Source: Labia minor
Lineage: Eukaryota; Arthropoda; Insecta; Dermaptera; Spongiphoridae
Assembly (NCBI GenBank): GCA_963082975.1
Contig: OY720346.1
Coordinates: 29,010,720 to 29,074,719, forward strand
Reading direction: 5' to 3'
Length of the DNA stretch: 64,000 nt
Positions within the stretch are counted from its first letter, which is position 1. Each line of letters opens with the position of its first letter. The notes beneath the pieces were generated by a model. It was not told the DNA's origin. It worked only from the letters and a program-made list of their open reading frames with translations, and searched no databases. Of the stretch, positions 12,699-22,073 are shown in pieces. Made by a program: the position numbers and the translations under genes.

Positions 12699-12928
12699 CT
12701 GTTTGCCTCCTCGAGTTTAGCTAGGAGCGCCAGGTCGCCGGCTGAGGGTGGAACACTAGTGGGTGTGAGTTGTGTGACGGCCTCTTCGGAGGTTGTCGAG
12801 GGCAACGAGGAGGGTTGTTGCCCAGGACTCCCGGCACCCTCTTCCTGTAATGTTAACGAGTTGTTTGTAGAATTGGATGAATCTGTATGAAGAGTGGAGT
12901 GGGCGACCATGGCCAGCCCAGAACTCAT
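12699..12928 (-). CDS. Exon of an unidentified Ser/Thr/Pro-rich coiled-coil host protein
   Basis: On the minus strand this open frame runs from ATG 12928 to the donor at 12698 (aacag/gtaatcc). It encodes about 76 residues: a Ser/Asn/Thr-rich start (MSSGLAMVAHSTLHTDSSNS), a Gln/Pro/Ser-rich middle, then the Leu-rich, coil-like end AGDLALLAKLEEANR. The last two bases pair in phase with the exon at 4908-5005, extending the coil. The left limit is uncertain. The ATG may be a true start, or the exon may begin at an internal acceptor (catacag before 12885, or cattacag before 12848), or at the strong acceptor at 13075 in a different frame. Codon use is GC-richer than the flanks. Family not recognised. 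Its length is far below a full protein, so other exons must lie outside the window or be missed. Confidence 0.65.
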
Positions 12929-13074
12929 CGGCGATGACGGGTGGCGGTGGCGGCATCACCAGCCACAACCGCCCTCACTAAAGTATCCGGATACCGGGTG
13001 CAAATGACCCGGGTACCTTCGGCCATCGGGACACACAGCACAACAATTACACACTCCCCCACTTCACCAACACC
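12925..13074 (-). other. 5' extension of the 12.7-kb exon, second overlapping open frame
   Basis: On the minus strand a near-perfect acceptor (long T-rich tract ending gttttag, AG at 13076-13075) precedes a GC-rich block. In the frame entered with two bases it is open for 48 codons, containing VPMAEGTRVICTRYP and ending ATATRHRR at a TGA (12927-12925) that overlaps the ATG of the downstream frame as ATGA. It could be coding in an alternative transcript, an upstream open reading frame in a leader, or an exon hit by a frameshift. The strong acceptor argues that 13074 is a real exon boundary. Confidence 0.4.
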
Positions 13075-13271
13075 TAAAACAATACAAAAAAAAATAAAAT
13101 AAAATAAAGACATTAATTAAATAATTAACAATAAGTTATCAATAAAAAAATTAATCGTTTTCAATTAATTAATTAATTTTTAAATAATAATTTAATTCCC
13201 AAATTATATTATCATTATGAAGTCTTATTAAACTTTGTCCGAATCAATATTAAAATATTGAATATAAATAA
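13075..13271. other. Intron end and short AT-rich spacer
   Basis: The first bases are the T-rich tract of the acceptor for the minus-strand exon. The rest is A/T-rich and featureless up to the transposon at 13272. Confidence 0.45.
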
Positions 13272-14378
13272 GCGGGAGTGTCCTCCCCTAGACTTTCCCG
13301 CATATAAATAGGTATAAAGAGTTGTGAATGAATATTTAGAATGTAATAAAGTGCTACTTCCGGTTAACTGATATTTTAAATGTAAAAAAAACAGATATGG
13401 ATATAATATAAATATTTTTAATTTTATTTTATTTATAATATATAAGGGCTGGCTGTGACGTCATGAAGTGCTGGGTGACGTCATATAATTTTAAATTAAG
13501 AAAAAACTAATGAAGATGATTTTTCTCGAGGATAAAACTAATACAAAGTGCATAACACGTGGAGATATGTCCTCACGTGAAATTTGATATGAAAATAACC
13601 CTTCACTTCCTCTCTTCGATCGGCAATACTAGCACTTCCGGTTTCCGGATTTGCACCAAAAGTTGAGCAATTCATCCTACTGATGTATTAAGTAAATATA
13701 CCAAATTTCATCAAAATCCGTTGAGCCGTTCAGGCTGTACACATCTATACGGACGGACGGACGGACGGACATCATGCTAAAAATACTTTTTTCTGTTAAG
13801 AAAATGCATGATTCGTGGAGATATGTACCTAAAAATATCCATAGGTGAAATTTGGTGTGAAAACAATACCTCCCTTACTATCGTCGGTCGGTAAAAAAGA
13901 AACGCTACTTGTATAGGTAAAATGTCACTTCCGGTAGTCAGATCATGATGAAATTTGGTATCTCAATTTTTTTCATATTTTTAAATCTATATACAAAATA
14001 TGAAGCAAATATCTCGAAGCAAACTGGTACTTTACTTGAAAGGTAAACGCAACCAGTAAAGTACCACTTCCGGTTAACCGATTTTGACGAAATTTTGATA
14101 GAAATCTACAAACTGTGAATAATATCGGTGTACCAAATTTCAAAGTCTTAGCTTGATTAGTTTTTGAGTAAATTTGCTTACAGACATTACATACATACAT
14201 ACATTCATACATACATACATACATACATACATACACACACACAGACATAATTCGAAAAATGGTATTTTCCGACTCAGGGAGGTCTAAAACGTCAAGATCT
14301 ATCGAAATCTCGAAATCGAAATTTTTGACGATTCCAATACTTCCCTTATACGAAGTATGCGGGAAAGTAAAAAGCTAG
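13272..14378 (+). mobile_element. Helentron-like non-autonomous element family 2, long copy
   Basis: The 5' end has a small hairpin (GGGAG at 13274-13278, CTCCC at 13283-13287) followed by ACTTTCCCGCAT (13292-13303). Its exact inverted complement, ATGCGGGAAAGT, lies at 14357-14368, only ten bases from the CTAG at 14375-14378. Between them are duplicated blocks (cgtggagatatgt occurs twice), a (GGAC)n tract near 13754-13770 and a (CATA)n/(CA)n tract at 14188-14242. This is the layout described for Helentron-derived HINE elements: asymmetric terminal inverted repeats, microsatellites, short 3' end. That assignment is inferred. A shorter copy is at 55735-56258. The 91-aa minus frame across it is only the microsatellite. 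Confidence 0.65.
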
Positions 14379-14744
14379 TAAATTGAGAAAAATTTTGGAC
14401 TTTAAAAACTTCACTTTCAATACAAATAAAATATTTCTTCTTAAACTGGCCAAATATCTCGAATATTTTAATTTACATAATATGAATAGAATAAATAATA
14501 ATTATATCAATAGATATAATAGATATGGGTATTGGATCTTGTAATAATGAAGAACTACTAAAATTGTGAATTAAATTATTATTTAAATCTCAATTGTATA
14601 AAAATTTTGTGTCATTTGCAGAAACACACCGACATATAAATGTCAGAAAAAATGATTTTCATTAAATAGGATTCATATAGATCAAAAAGCAAATATGTAT
14701 CACATTTTTATTTGAGAATTTTATCCAATATATATTTAAATATA
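14379..14744. other. AT-rich spacer
   Basis: No gene or recognisable element seen. Confidence 0.5.
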
Positions 14745-15058
14745 TATAATATGTCATTTAACCAATGTAATAACTTTTAAAATATTAACTCTTTTTACTA
14801 TAGTTTTTCATTTTTCACGTGAAATGTGGTCAATTTAGCATGATACGTGAAAAGAGTTGTTGAAAAATTCATCAACCACTTTAGTAAATGAACAGACAAA
14901 ATATTCTACTTTTGTGATGCAACTAATCTAAATATATATATTAATCATATAATATAGATTTAATGTTATATATTTTTTAATTTATATTTATTACATAATA
15001 ATACTATATTTGTTTATATATTTTTTAATTCTTTATTAAAAAAAAGTTTAAAAAAATT
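14745..15058 (+). repeat. Arm end of inverted segmental duplication
   Basis: Nearly the same sequence in reverse complement occupies about 49110-49425. Shared marks are tttttcacgtgaaatgtggt and the atcaaccactttagtaaatg block. On the right side the repeat is fused directly to LINE sequence (gtttaaaa followed by agcaggaaaag). On the left about 2.36 kb separates the two halves. The right copy therefore looks like a deletion derivative of the left. Confidence 0.75.
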
Positions 15059-15135
15059 ACTATATTCTTTAAACTATGATAATTTATTTTTTTAAGGAAA
15101 TACTTTATGTATAAGTCTACATATATTAAAAGTAT

Positions 15136-15190
15136 CTCTATCTCAGTGGGCCTACGGAACTCGAAAGTTCTTGACCGCATCAATTACATT
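15136..15190 (-). mobile_element. LINE 3' fragment, interrupted by a hAT element
   Basis: The stretch ctctatctcagtgggcctac followed by aactcgaaagttcttgac matches the LINE 3' part at 42360-42415 and 52290-52330. It stops exactly at the hAT-like element starting at 15191, so it was the insertion target. Confidence 0.55.
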
Positions 15191-15829
15191 TAGGGCTTAC
15201 AATACCGAACTAAAATCTGAATACCGGTATTTGGTATTTAAAATTTGAAATACCGGGATACCGGTATTAATACCGGTATTATTAATAATACATTTACTAG
15301 CTATATTTCTTCTTACCTCAGTTGTTATATTGACTTTTTAACAAATAATATATGAAATCCAATAAATATTGTTCTGAAATGAGTAGATATTATTTATTTT
15401 ATTACATAGAGAGAGAGTAGGAGTAGATAGATACAAAAAAACGTGCAAGTAAAATAAAGTAAATATTAAATTCTATGTTACATTTTACATATAATAGGCT
15501 CGTATGGTATTATATAATTAAAGAATTAAATAAAATTAAAGAAGTAAAAAATATAAAAATATAAATTGAAAGTATTTAATATTAATAACTTGCGTTTTGT
15601 TTATTAAAGTTTGCTCTTAAAAACACAACGAATCAAGCGTTTCATCATCAAGCGAGGACCAAATTTTCGTACAAAAATAACCAGCGGCCGAAAAAGCTCT
15701 TTCTGATTCTACACTTGTCGGCACTATTGTCATTAAAAAATCATACACATTTTGTAAATTCGTAATACCAAAATACCGGTATTTTTATATTAATACCCGA
15801 CAAAAATCGTCCGGGATCCCGGTATTCCC
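15191..15829 (+). mobile_element. hAT-like element TAGGGCTTAC, 3'-deleted copy
   Basis: Starts TAGGGCTTACAATACCG immediately after the 8-bp sequence attacatt (15183-15190). That sequence also directly follows the intact 3' end of the sister copy at 32124-32131, giving a perfect 8-bp target duplication split between the two loci. The ends are rich in the palindrome taccggta. The 3' inverted repeat is lost, and the element is joined at about 15830 to LINE sequence. No coding capacity is seen. Confidence 0.75.
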
Positions 15830-16214
15830 ACCTATTCTCAAATACTCTGAATCTACTCTCATCTCCAAAGGTCATAGACCATGCCTCCCACCCATAAAAT
15901 GCAACAGGCAAAATAATTTTTTTATATATTCCCTTTGATAATAATTTTGAAGAGATAAGCCTCTTTATTGCAAGATAACAGGCGTTTCCCGATTGCAACC
16001 TCGATTTAAATTCTTCTCAAATATTATATCCTTCGTGATTACATTCAATTTTCCTACATATTCAAATTCTTCATTTTGTATCTTAAGATTTTGTATGTTA
16101 ATACTCTTCCTCTTTGTTACTAAATATTTTTTCTTATCACTATTAATTTCAAACCACCATTAATTTTTCCTCTCTATCTGTAATTGCAATTGCCGAATCT
16201 CCTATTATATTTAA
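15830..16214 (-). pseudogene. LINE reverse-transcriptase fragment (RTE/Jockey-like)
   Basis: The minus strand encodes the C-terminal region of a non-LTR retrotransposon reverse transcriptase: residues resembling LPVAFYGWEAWSMTFGDESR and FRVFENR, with stops and frameshifts. The same region recurs at 17412, 32132, 42360, 48517, 52280 and 58490, so it is a common family in this genome. The fragment ends at the start of a Helitron body at about 16215. Non-functional. Confidence 0.75.
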
Positions 16215-17411
16215 GTCAGTAGGTCTCAGGGCATGTCAGACTTCTTTTATTAAACCGCTAATTGCTAAGGTGTGTCCAGGGGGTGGAATTTAAATAAAAA
16301 TAGTTTAGTTACAATGCTAGATCATAGAGGCGCTGGTGGCAATAATTTGACATCTATATATATCGTAATAGGAATCATGCAAACAAGACTGGTTCATGGC
16401 TAAACGAGCTAGCGCATCATCTTATGACTTTGCACAATCAGTCGCAAAGGCACATTTTTTTTTAAGTATTATATATTTTTTTTACAAATTCATTAATTTT
16501 TATTATTTTAATATTTTATTAAATTATTTTATTTTATTAAATTTTATTAAATTAAATTTTATTTTATTAAATTTTATTAAATTAAATTTTATTTTATTAA
16601 ATTAATAATTATGTCAATTAATTTTTTGTGCATGAATAAACATATAAAAAAACTATATGATTAATTGAAATATTGTAAATATTAGAAAAATAAAAATAAA
16701 AATATAAATATTAAAAACATCTTTTTTATTGTATTCTTTGCGCTACTAAATGACAACATGTTTATATCAAATTTTTAAAAATTAATTTCTGCGGTTATTA
16801 ATTAGATATTTATAGTCTATGAATAGAAATGAAAAATTCTAAAGTCACTTTTGGATTCTAGAGGACATGAAACGCGAATATACGCAAAAAAATTTAAATT
16901 CTGAGCAATGTGTAGATAAAATTTTTTTTATATATATATTGATATTTACAATATCTCAATTGATCTTATTGGTCTTTTAAACTTTGAAAACATTCACATT
17001 ACGGCTATAATTTAATACTATTAATTTTTAATATTATGTGAGTAAATTATTAAGGGAAATTTTTATTATATATATATATAACTGCTTATATATTCTGCAG
17101 TTGAAACGTTGTACAATTATTTTAATTTAATAAATAATTTTATACAAATAATGTGGTCTTTTAATAAAAAAGCCCTTAATAATTATCAAAATAACCACAA
17201 AAGCTTTAATAAATACATATGTGAGTAAATCATTTTAATTAAGAAAATTTGATCTCATAATTGGATTTTCACGTAAGATTTTAATATATATTTTTTAATA
17301 TTATTTTTATAGTAGTTTAGTGTTATGCTAATTTCTTTATATTTTATTTTTATTTTGTTTACTTTGTTTTTTTTTTAAATAAATTAATAACATTTAAAGT
17401 ATCATAAAAAA
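16215..17411 (+). mobile_element. Helitron body (family 1), 5'-truncated
   Basis: Homologous in the same orientation to the Helitron at 43006-44517 from just inside its 5' end onward. Shared marks are cagtaggtctcagggcatgt and the tagaggcgctggtggc block. The first 80 or so bases, including the TC terminus, are missing. A tRNA-like stretch (gctaaacgagctagcgc) lies at 16400-16460, and a (TTTTATTAAA)n-type tandem block at about 16505-16600. The element continues through the LINE piece at 17412-17753, is interrupted by the nested Helitron 17754-20800, and ends with its own CTAG terminus at 21057. Confidence 0.7.
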
Positions 17412-17753
17412 ATTAATCGAAGCAGGAAAAGTGATGGGGTTTGAAATTAATAGTGATAAGACAAAATAATTAGTATCAGACAGAATAATATTTACAAAGA
17501 ATTTAAATCGAGGTTGCAATCGGGAAATTATTATCAAAGGGGATCAAAATTAAAATATATAAAACAATTATTTTTTCTGTTGTATTATATGGGTGGGAGG
17601 CATGGTCTATAACCCTGGGAGATGAGAGTAGATTCAGAGTATTTGAGAATAGGATTCTTCCCCGCATTTATTGGCCAAAGAAAGATGAGGACACCGGGGA
17701 ATGGCTTAGACTGCATAACAAGGAATTGCATGACCTCTATGCATCTCTAGATA
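17412..17753 (+). pseudogene. LINE reverse-transcriptase fragment captured in a Helitron
   Basis: Plus-strand remnant of the same LINE. It includes MGFEINSDKT, then stops and frameshifts, then tracts equivalent to the LYGWEAW, RVFENR and WRLHNKELHDLYASLD motifs. It is interrupted after agata at 17753 by the Helitron 17754-20800 and resumes at 20801 with taggtcataaaatag. Confidence 0.8.
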
Positions 17754-20700
17754 TCTATATATATAAAAGGCAATGTCTGTGTGTCTGTCTGTCTGTCTCT
17801 TATAGACTCAAAAACTAACCGTCCGATTACGGTGAAACTTTCAGGAATTGTTGTGGGCATACCAAGGAAGGTTTTAGTGTAGTTAAATCCAAAATTAATT
17901 TATCCAAAATTAATTTAATTAGTAATATATTGCTAAAAATCTGTAGTGTCACAAAACTATCGACAGATGGCGCTACATATATTTTCAAAATTCAAATATT
18001 TTAAATTTTTTTTAAACTTAATATTTCTAACTTTGTATTACAATACAATAATGAGACGGAATTGTTGTGTGTTAAATTAGATTTTATAAATTGAAAACCA
18101 TTAGTTATACTCTTAAGTTATTTAGTTTTATTGATCACATATCTGGAAAAAATAATCTTCATTAGTTTATTTATATTTAAATGTATATATGTGACCTCAC
18201 AGTTACCGCCTTTTAGATATATATCTATTCTTAAAATAAAATTAAAAATATTTATATTATATTCATATATATGTAGAATAATAATTATATTATTTTAATA
18301 TTCCTATAAGTTGGTATCACAATTTATTATTATTATGAATTATTTATAAGTAATTAATATTATTAATTGGTATTAATAAATAAATAATATTAATTATATT
18401 AACTTAATATTTCTAACTTTGTATTACAATAATGAGACGGAATTGTTGTGTGTTAAAGAATTGTTGACTATAAAAACCAATTTGTTTTTAGGTAAGAATA
18501 TATTATTCTATTTATTGTAATTATTTAAAATTTTTTTTTAGCAAACAACTCTGTCTATAGTCCATTTGATTAAACCTACCATCTTATATATAGATTGTCG
18601 TGTATAAGATATTAGGGGTGAGGTATTTTATAAGAAAAATTGGGTTAAAAATAAGTTTAATTAATTGGTAGCACTCTGGATTGAATTTAGAATAATTAAA
18701 AGGGTTATTGAAACCGCGTAGGTTGATTAGGGAATGACAAGATTGAATAGGTTCAATTAAAAAATGCTTATATAAAATTATAACTAAAAATGATTTATTT
18801 AATAAAACTGTAAGAATTTAAATTAAAATAGATAACTCAAGAAATTAAGATGAAATAGATTAATTGAAAGGTACCGTAAAAATATCTAGAAATATAAATT
18901 AAAAGAACTTTAATTTATATTTTAGCAAATCCAATTTATAATTAATTATTAATTACCAATTGTCGACCACAGTTGGTATATTGTGTAGTTAAGGAATTGA
19001 GAATTCAAAATATGTCGAAGCCAATCATCCCCTCCTCTGCCACTTGGCAAAATTGTCCACCCCTCTCTCTCTATTGGGGAAACGAAGAGGCATATCTCTG
19101 GGTTTTTCCCTGCGTTTTTTTTTTAAAACAATTATTTTTAGAAAGTCTTTGCCATGTGCTCAGTATCATAATACATCCAATATATAAGCATAAAAAACAA
19201 GCATTTTTATATTTATACTAGGAAAATTTGTTGTTGATTAAATTAAAATATATTTTCCAAGAAAACAAATATATGTCTTATCTACTTATACTGATTGAAA
19301 CAAAATGGATGAAAACCTTTTACATACAGACTTTCAACCAAATACCATGTATCACTCGGGGGTACAGGGGGCGGAGCCCCCGTCTAGGTGTGAAGAGCGC
19401 CGAAGGCGGTCTGATCAGCTAGTACATAAAATATAATTTCTTTTTTTATAAAAATTGTCCATCTGGAATGAACTAAAAAGAAATAATAGATTTTTAAAAA
19501 TATTTATCATATCACGTGACAATCTCTTCAGATGTTGATAGAATTCAAGATTTTGGCCATTTCTATATCTGTCACTTGCACACAATGGTTGGTATTTCAG
19601 GAATTTGAAAAATCTATGAAACTATTTATTTTTAACTTGTAGGTATTGTTTGTATTTTGTTTACTTAAAAAGGTGAAACAATACAACAAAAGGCCCTTTT
19701 CAAACCTTACCTTTCTCAATAGATAATACAAAAGACATGTTCTAGTTCTAGAAAAAAGATTTCTAAAGTATATATTAGGTTGTAGCAAAAGTTGGTATAA
19801 GAATTATATGAAATTTTAAAGTCTATTTAGAAAATATATGAAACAATGAATTTATCACAAACCTCATATATTTAGAAAGAAAATTTTGATTAAATTAAAT
19901 TATAAATTATATATTATTTAAATAGTCAAATTATACAATTGAATACAATTTAATTTTGTTTACTTGAAAATGAAAGAATAAAAGAACAAAACAACAAAAC
20001 AACCTTCTCAAAACATTAAAAATAAATATTACAGATGTCCATAGTCCGCTTGTTTAAAAGAAATATTCAAGGGTTGATTCTAGTATTAAATATATTCAAT
20101 ATTAAATATTAAGTATATATGTATTATTTTTCATCTAAATGAATAGAGAAAGGATTTTACATAAAATTTGTAATCATTTCACAAATTAATAATATAATAA
20201 ATGACACATTGTAAATTGACGATAAAAATAAATATATTTCATTAGATCATATCTTATTATACTAGCAAAAATTGTATCAATATATTTTTAATTTTATTTT
20301 GAAATTAATTAAAAAATTTTAAAATATTTTAAATATTAAAAAATATTGATACAATATCTAATAAAAAAACGAGGCGGGATGCAAATATAATACATCAATT
20401 AATAATAATAATAATAATATTAAAATCCGTTTAAATAAGAAGTTGGGAAAAATGTTCAGGTCGCTCCCCTCCAACTAACTAACTGATCGAATGTTCCATG
20501 CTGCGAATTAAATTTGGAATAAGCATCATAACTTCTAAAATAATAATTAAATAAATTTCAAATAACGATTAGATATTTATTAAATGAATTACTAATAAAT
20601 AATCTTCAATCTAATGAAATAAAGAATCTCTATATATTATATACACGGTAAATGTATTAGGAAAAATAAAAAGGCATTTTTTATGAACAATTTAGATTTT

Positions 20701-20800
20701 TTTAAATTATAATTTCTGACTTTTTAATGATTACATTTAAAATCATTTTAAAGTTATAATTTCGTCTTTACAAATAGTGGAAGGCGCTCTGATCAGCTAG
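17754..20800 (+). mobile_element. Nested Helitron with exact boundaries
   Basis: The 5' end reads TCTATATATATAAAAGGC followed by (TGTC)n. The 3' end is CTAG at 20797-20800. It sits between A (17753) and T (20801), the canonical Helitron target. The uninterrupted target survives at about 48768-48797 (minus strand), where ctctagata continues directly into taggtcataaaat. Within the 3,047 bp a complete-looking 3' terminus already occurs at 19422: GC-rich hairpin gggggcggagccccc, second hairpin gcgccgaaggcg, then tgatcagctag. The segment from 19423 to 20775 (repeat B) follows it. The final terminus at 20800 has lost the left arm of its last hairpin. This suggests read-through past the first terminus, carrying B along. 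It encodes no Rep/helicase and is non-autonomous. Confidence 0.88.
19423..20775 (+). repeat. Repeat B, copy 1
   Basis: A 1.35-kb AT-rich repeat that starts tacataaaatataatttc after a Helitron terminus and stops at tttcgtctttacaaa. Nearly identical copies lie at 44518-45895 (same orientation) and 26721-28115 (inverted). It contains an imperfect palindrome (attgtatcaatat and atattgatacaat arms, about 20271-20355), an AAT microsatellite near 20401 and the sequence aacgaggcgggatgc. A 63-codon minus-strand frame (19597-19788) is conserved in all three copies, but only because the DNA is nearly identical. Confidence 0.85.
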
Positions 20801-21057
20801 TAGGTCATAAAATAGTGAAGGCTGGGATCGGCAGGGCACATGGCTAGAATGGGAGAGGAAAAATAAATTGGTGGAGAGTTCGATTGGAAAACGGCCGTTT
20901 GGAAGACAAATTGTGAACAGGGTGGACAATGTTGGAAGGAACTTGAGAGGGATGGGACAGGGTAGGAGTTAGATGGTTATAGCTCAGAATAGGGGGGTAC
21001 AGGGGGCGGAGCCCCCGTCTAGGTGTGGAGAGCGCCGGAGGCGCTCGAAGCAGCTAG
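20801..21057 (+). mobile_element. LINE remainder and 3' terminus of the outer Helitron
   Basis: Resumes the LINE sequence split by the nested Helitron. It is fused to the Helitron 3' end: gggggcggagccccc hairpin, gagcgccggaggcgctc hairpin, then gaagcagctag with CTAG at 21054-21057, followed by T. The same LINE-to-tail fusion appears inverted at 48517-48960, so the fusion predates the duplication. Confidence 0.8.
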
Positions 21058-22073
21058 TAATATTATAAATATATATATAAAGAATATAGGAAAAGTTATG
21101 GGATTGAATAAGTAAAATAAAATAAATTCAGAAATTTCATTTTATAATATTTATTAATATTAATGAATTATATATAATAATTAATATTAATTAAGGTATA
21201 CATTTTTCAATTATCATTTATATAAGTATTTTTTATATATTTATTTTAATAAAGAGATTATATATGACAAAAAGTTCCAATGAATCATTTGTTAAGTTTT
21301 TGTATTAAAGTTGATTTTATAAACTTAAATAAATCAACATGAAAGAGAATTTATTAAAAGTTGTCTCTTTACTTATTAAAAAGTACATAAATATATTTTT
21401 ATTAATTTTAAAACAAGTATACAGAATAGCTTAAATATTAAAATAAATAAAATAACGTAAAATTTTATAACATTTATATCAAATATTTATTGATAATAAT
21501 TAAAATAGAGTAAAAAGTTAAAATTAAAATTATTATATACAAATTAGCCTATCGTCTTGTTTTAAATAAAACATTAATTACTATAATGAACAAGAATAGT
21601 ATTTATTTTAATATAGACATTATATTTGTCGAAAATAATAAAATAATTTTACTTTATACAATAATTTTATTAAATATTTAAAATTATTTTTATAATAATT
21701 TAATTCAAATAAAATAAAATTAATAAAAATAAAAAAAATATTTATTTATTATTATTCTAAATTAATATAGTATAAAAAATGTGAAATACTGAGAATAATT
21801 AGAATAATATATATATGATTTAACGTTAACAATTTCTTTTTTATTTAAATACAAACATGCAATGGTAATTTATTTAATTTTTTATATTAGAGCATATTAA
21901 TAAAAATTATATAATATATAAATATTTTTAATAAAGATATTATATATAAAATACACCTATAAATCTTAAATATTAAAATAACTTCACTTTTATAACGATC
22001 ATAAAAATTATTTATAAACATTTATTTTTAATACAATTATAACGAAGTATCAGTCGGAATAATTATCCTACAA
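21058..22073 (-). other. 3' flank of the F-box gene cassette
   Basis: AT-rich sequence downstream of the minus-strand F-box gene, matching the reverse complement of 47533-48516 with a few per cent differences and small indels. It may hold the 3' untranslated region, but no decisive polyadenylation site can be chosen among many AT-rich candidates. No gene. Confidence 0.6.

Noticed and set aside
13973-14248. 91-codon minus frame
   Set aside because: Half of it is translation of the (CATA)n/(CA)n microsatellite within a non-coding element.
16396-16605. 69-codon plus frame
   Set aside because: Second half translates a TTTTATTAAA tandem repeat.
19597-19788. 63-codon frame repeated in all three B copies (also 27751-27942 and 44692-44883)
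   Set aside because: The B copies are nearly identical in DNA, so conservation of the frame is no evidence of selection. Composition and lack of any motif argue against a gene.
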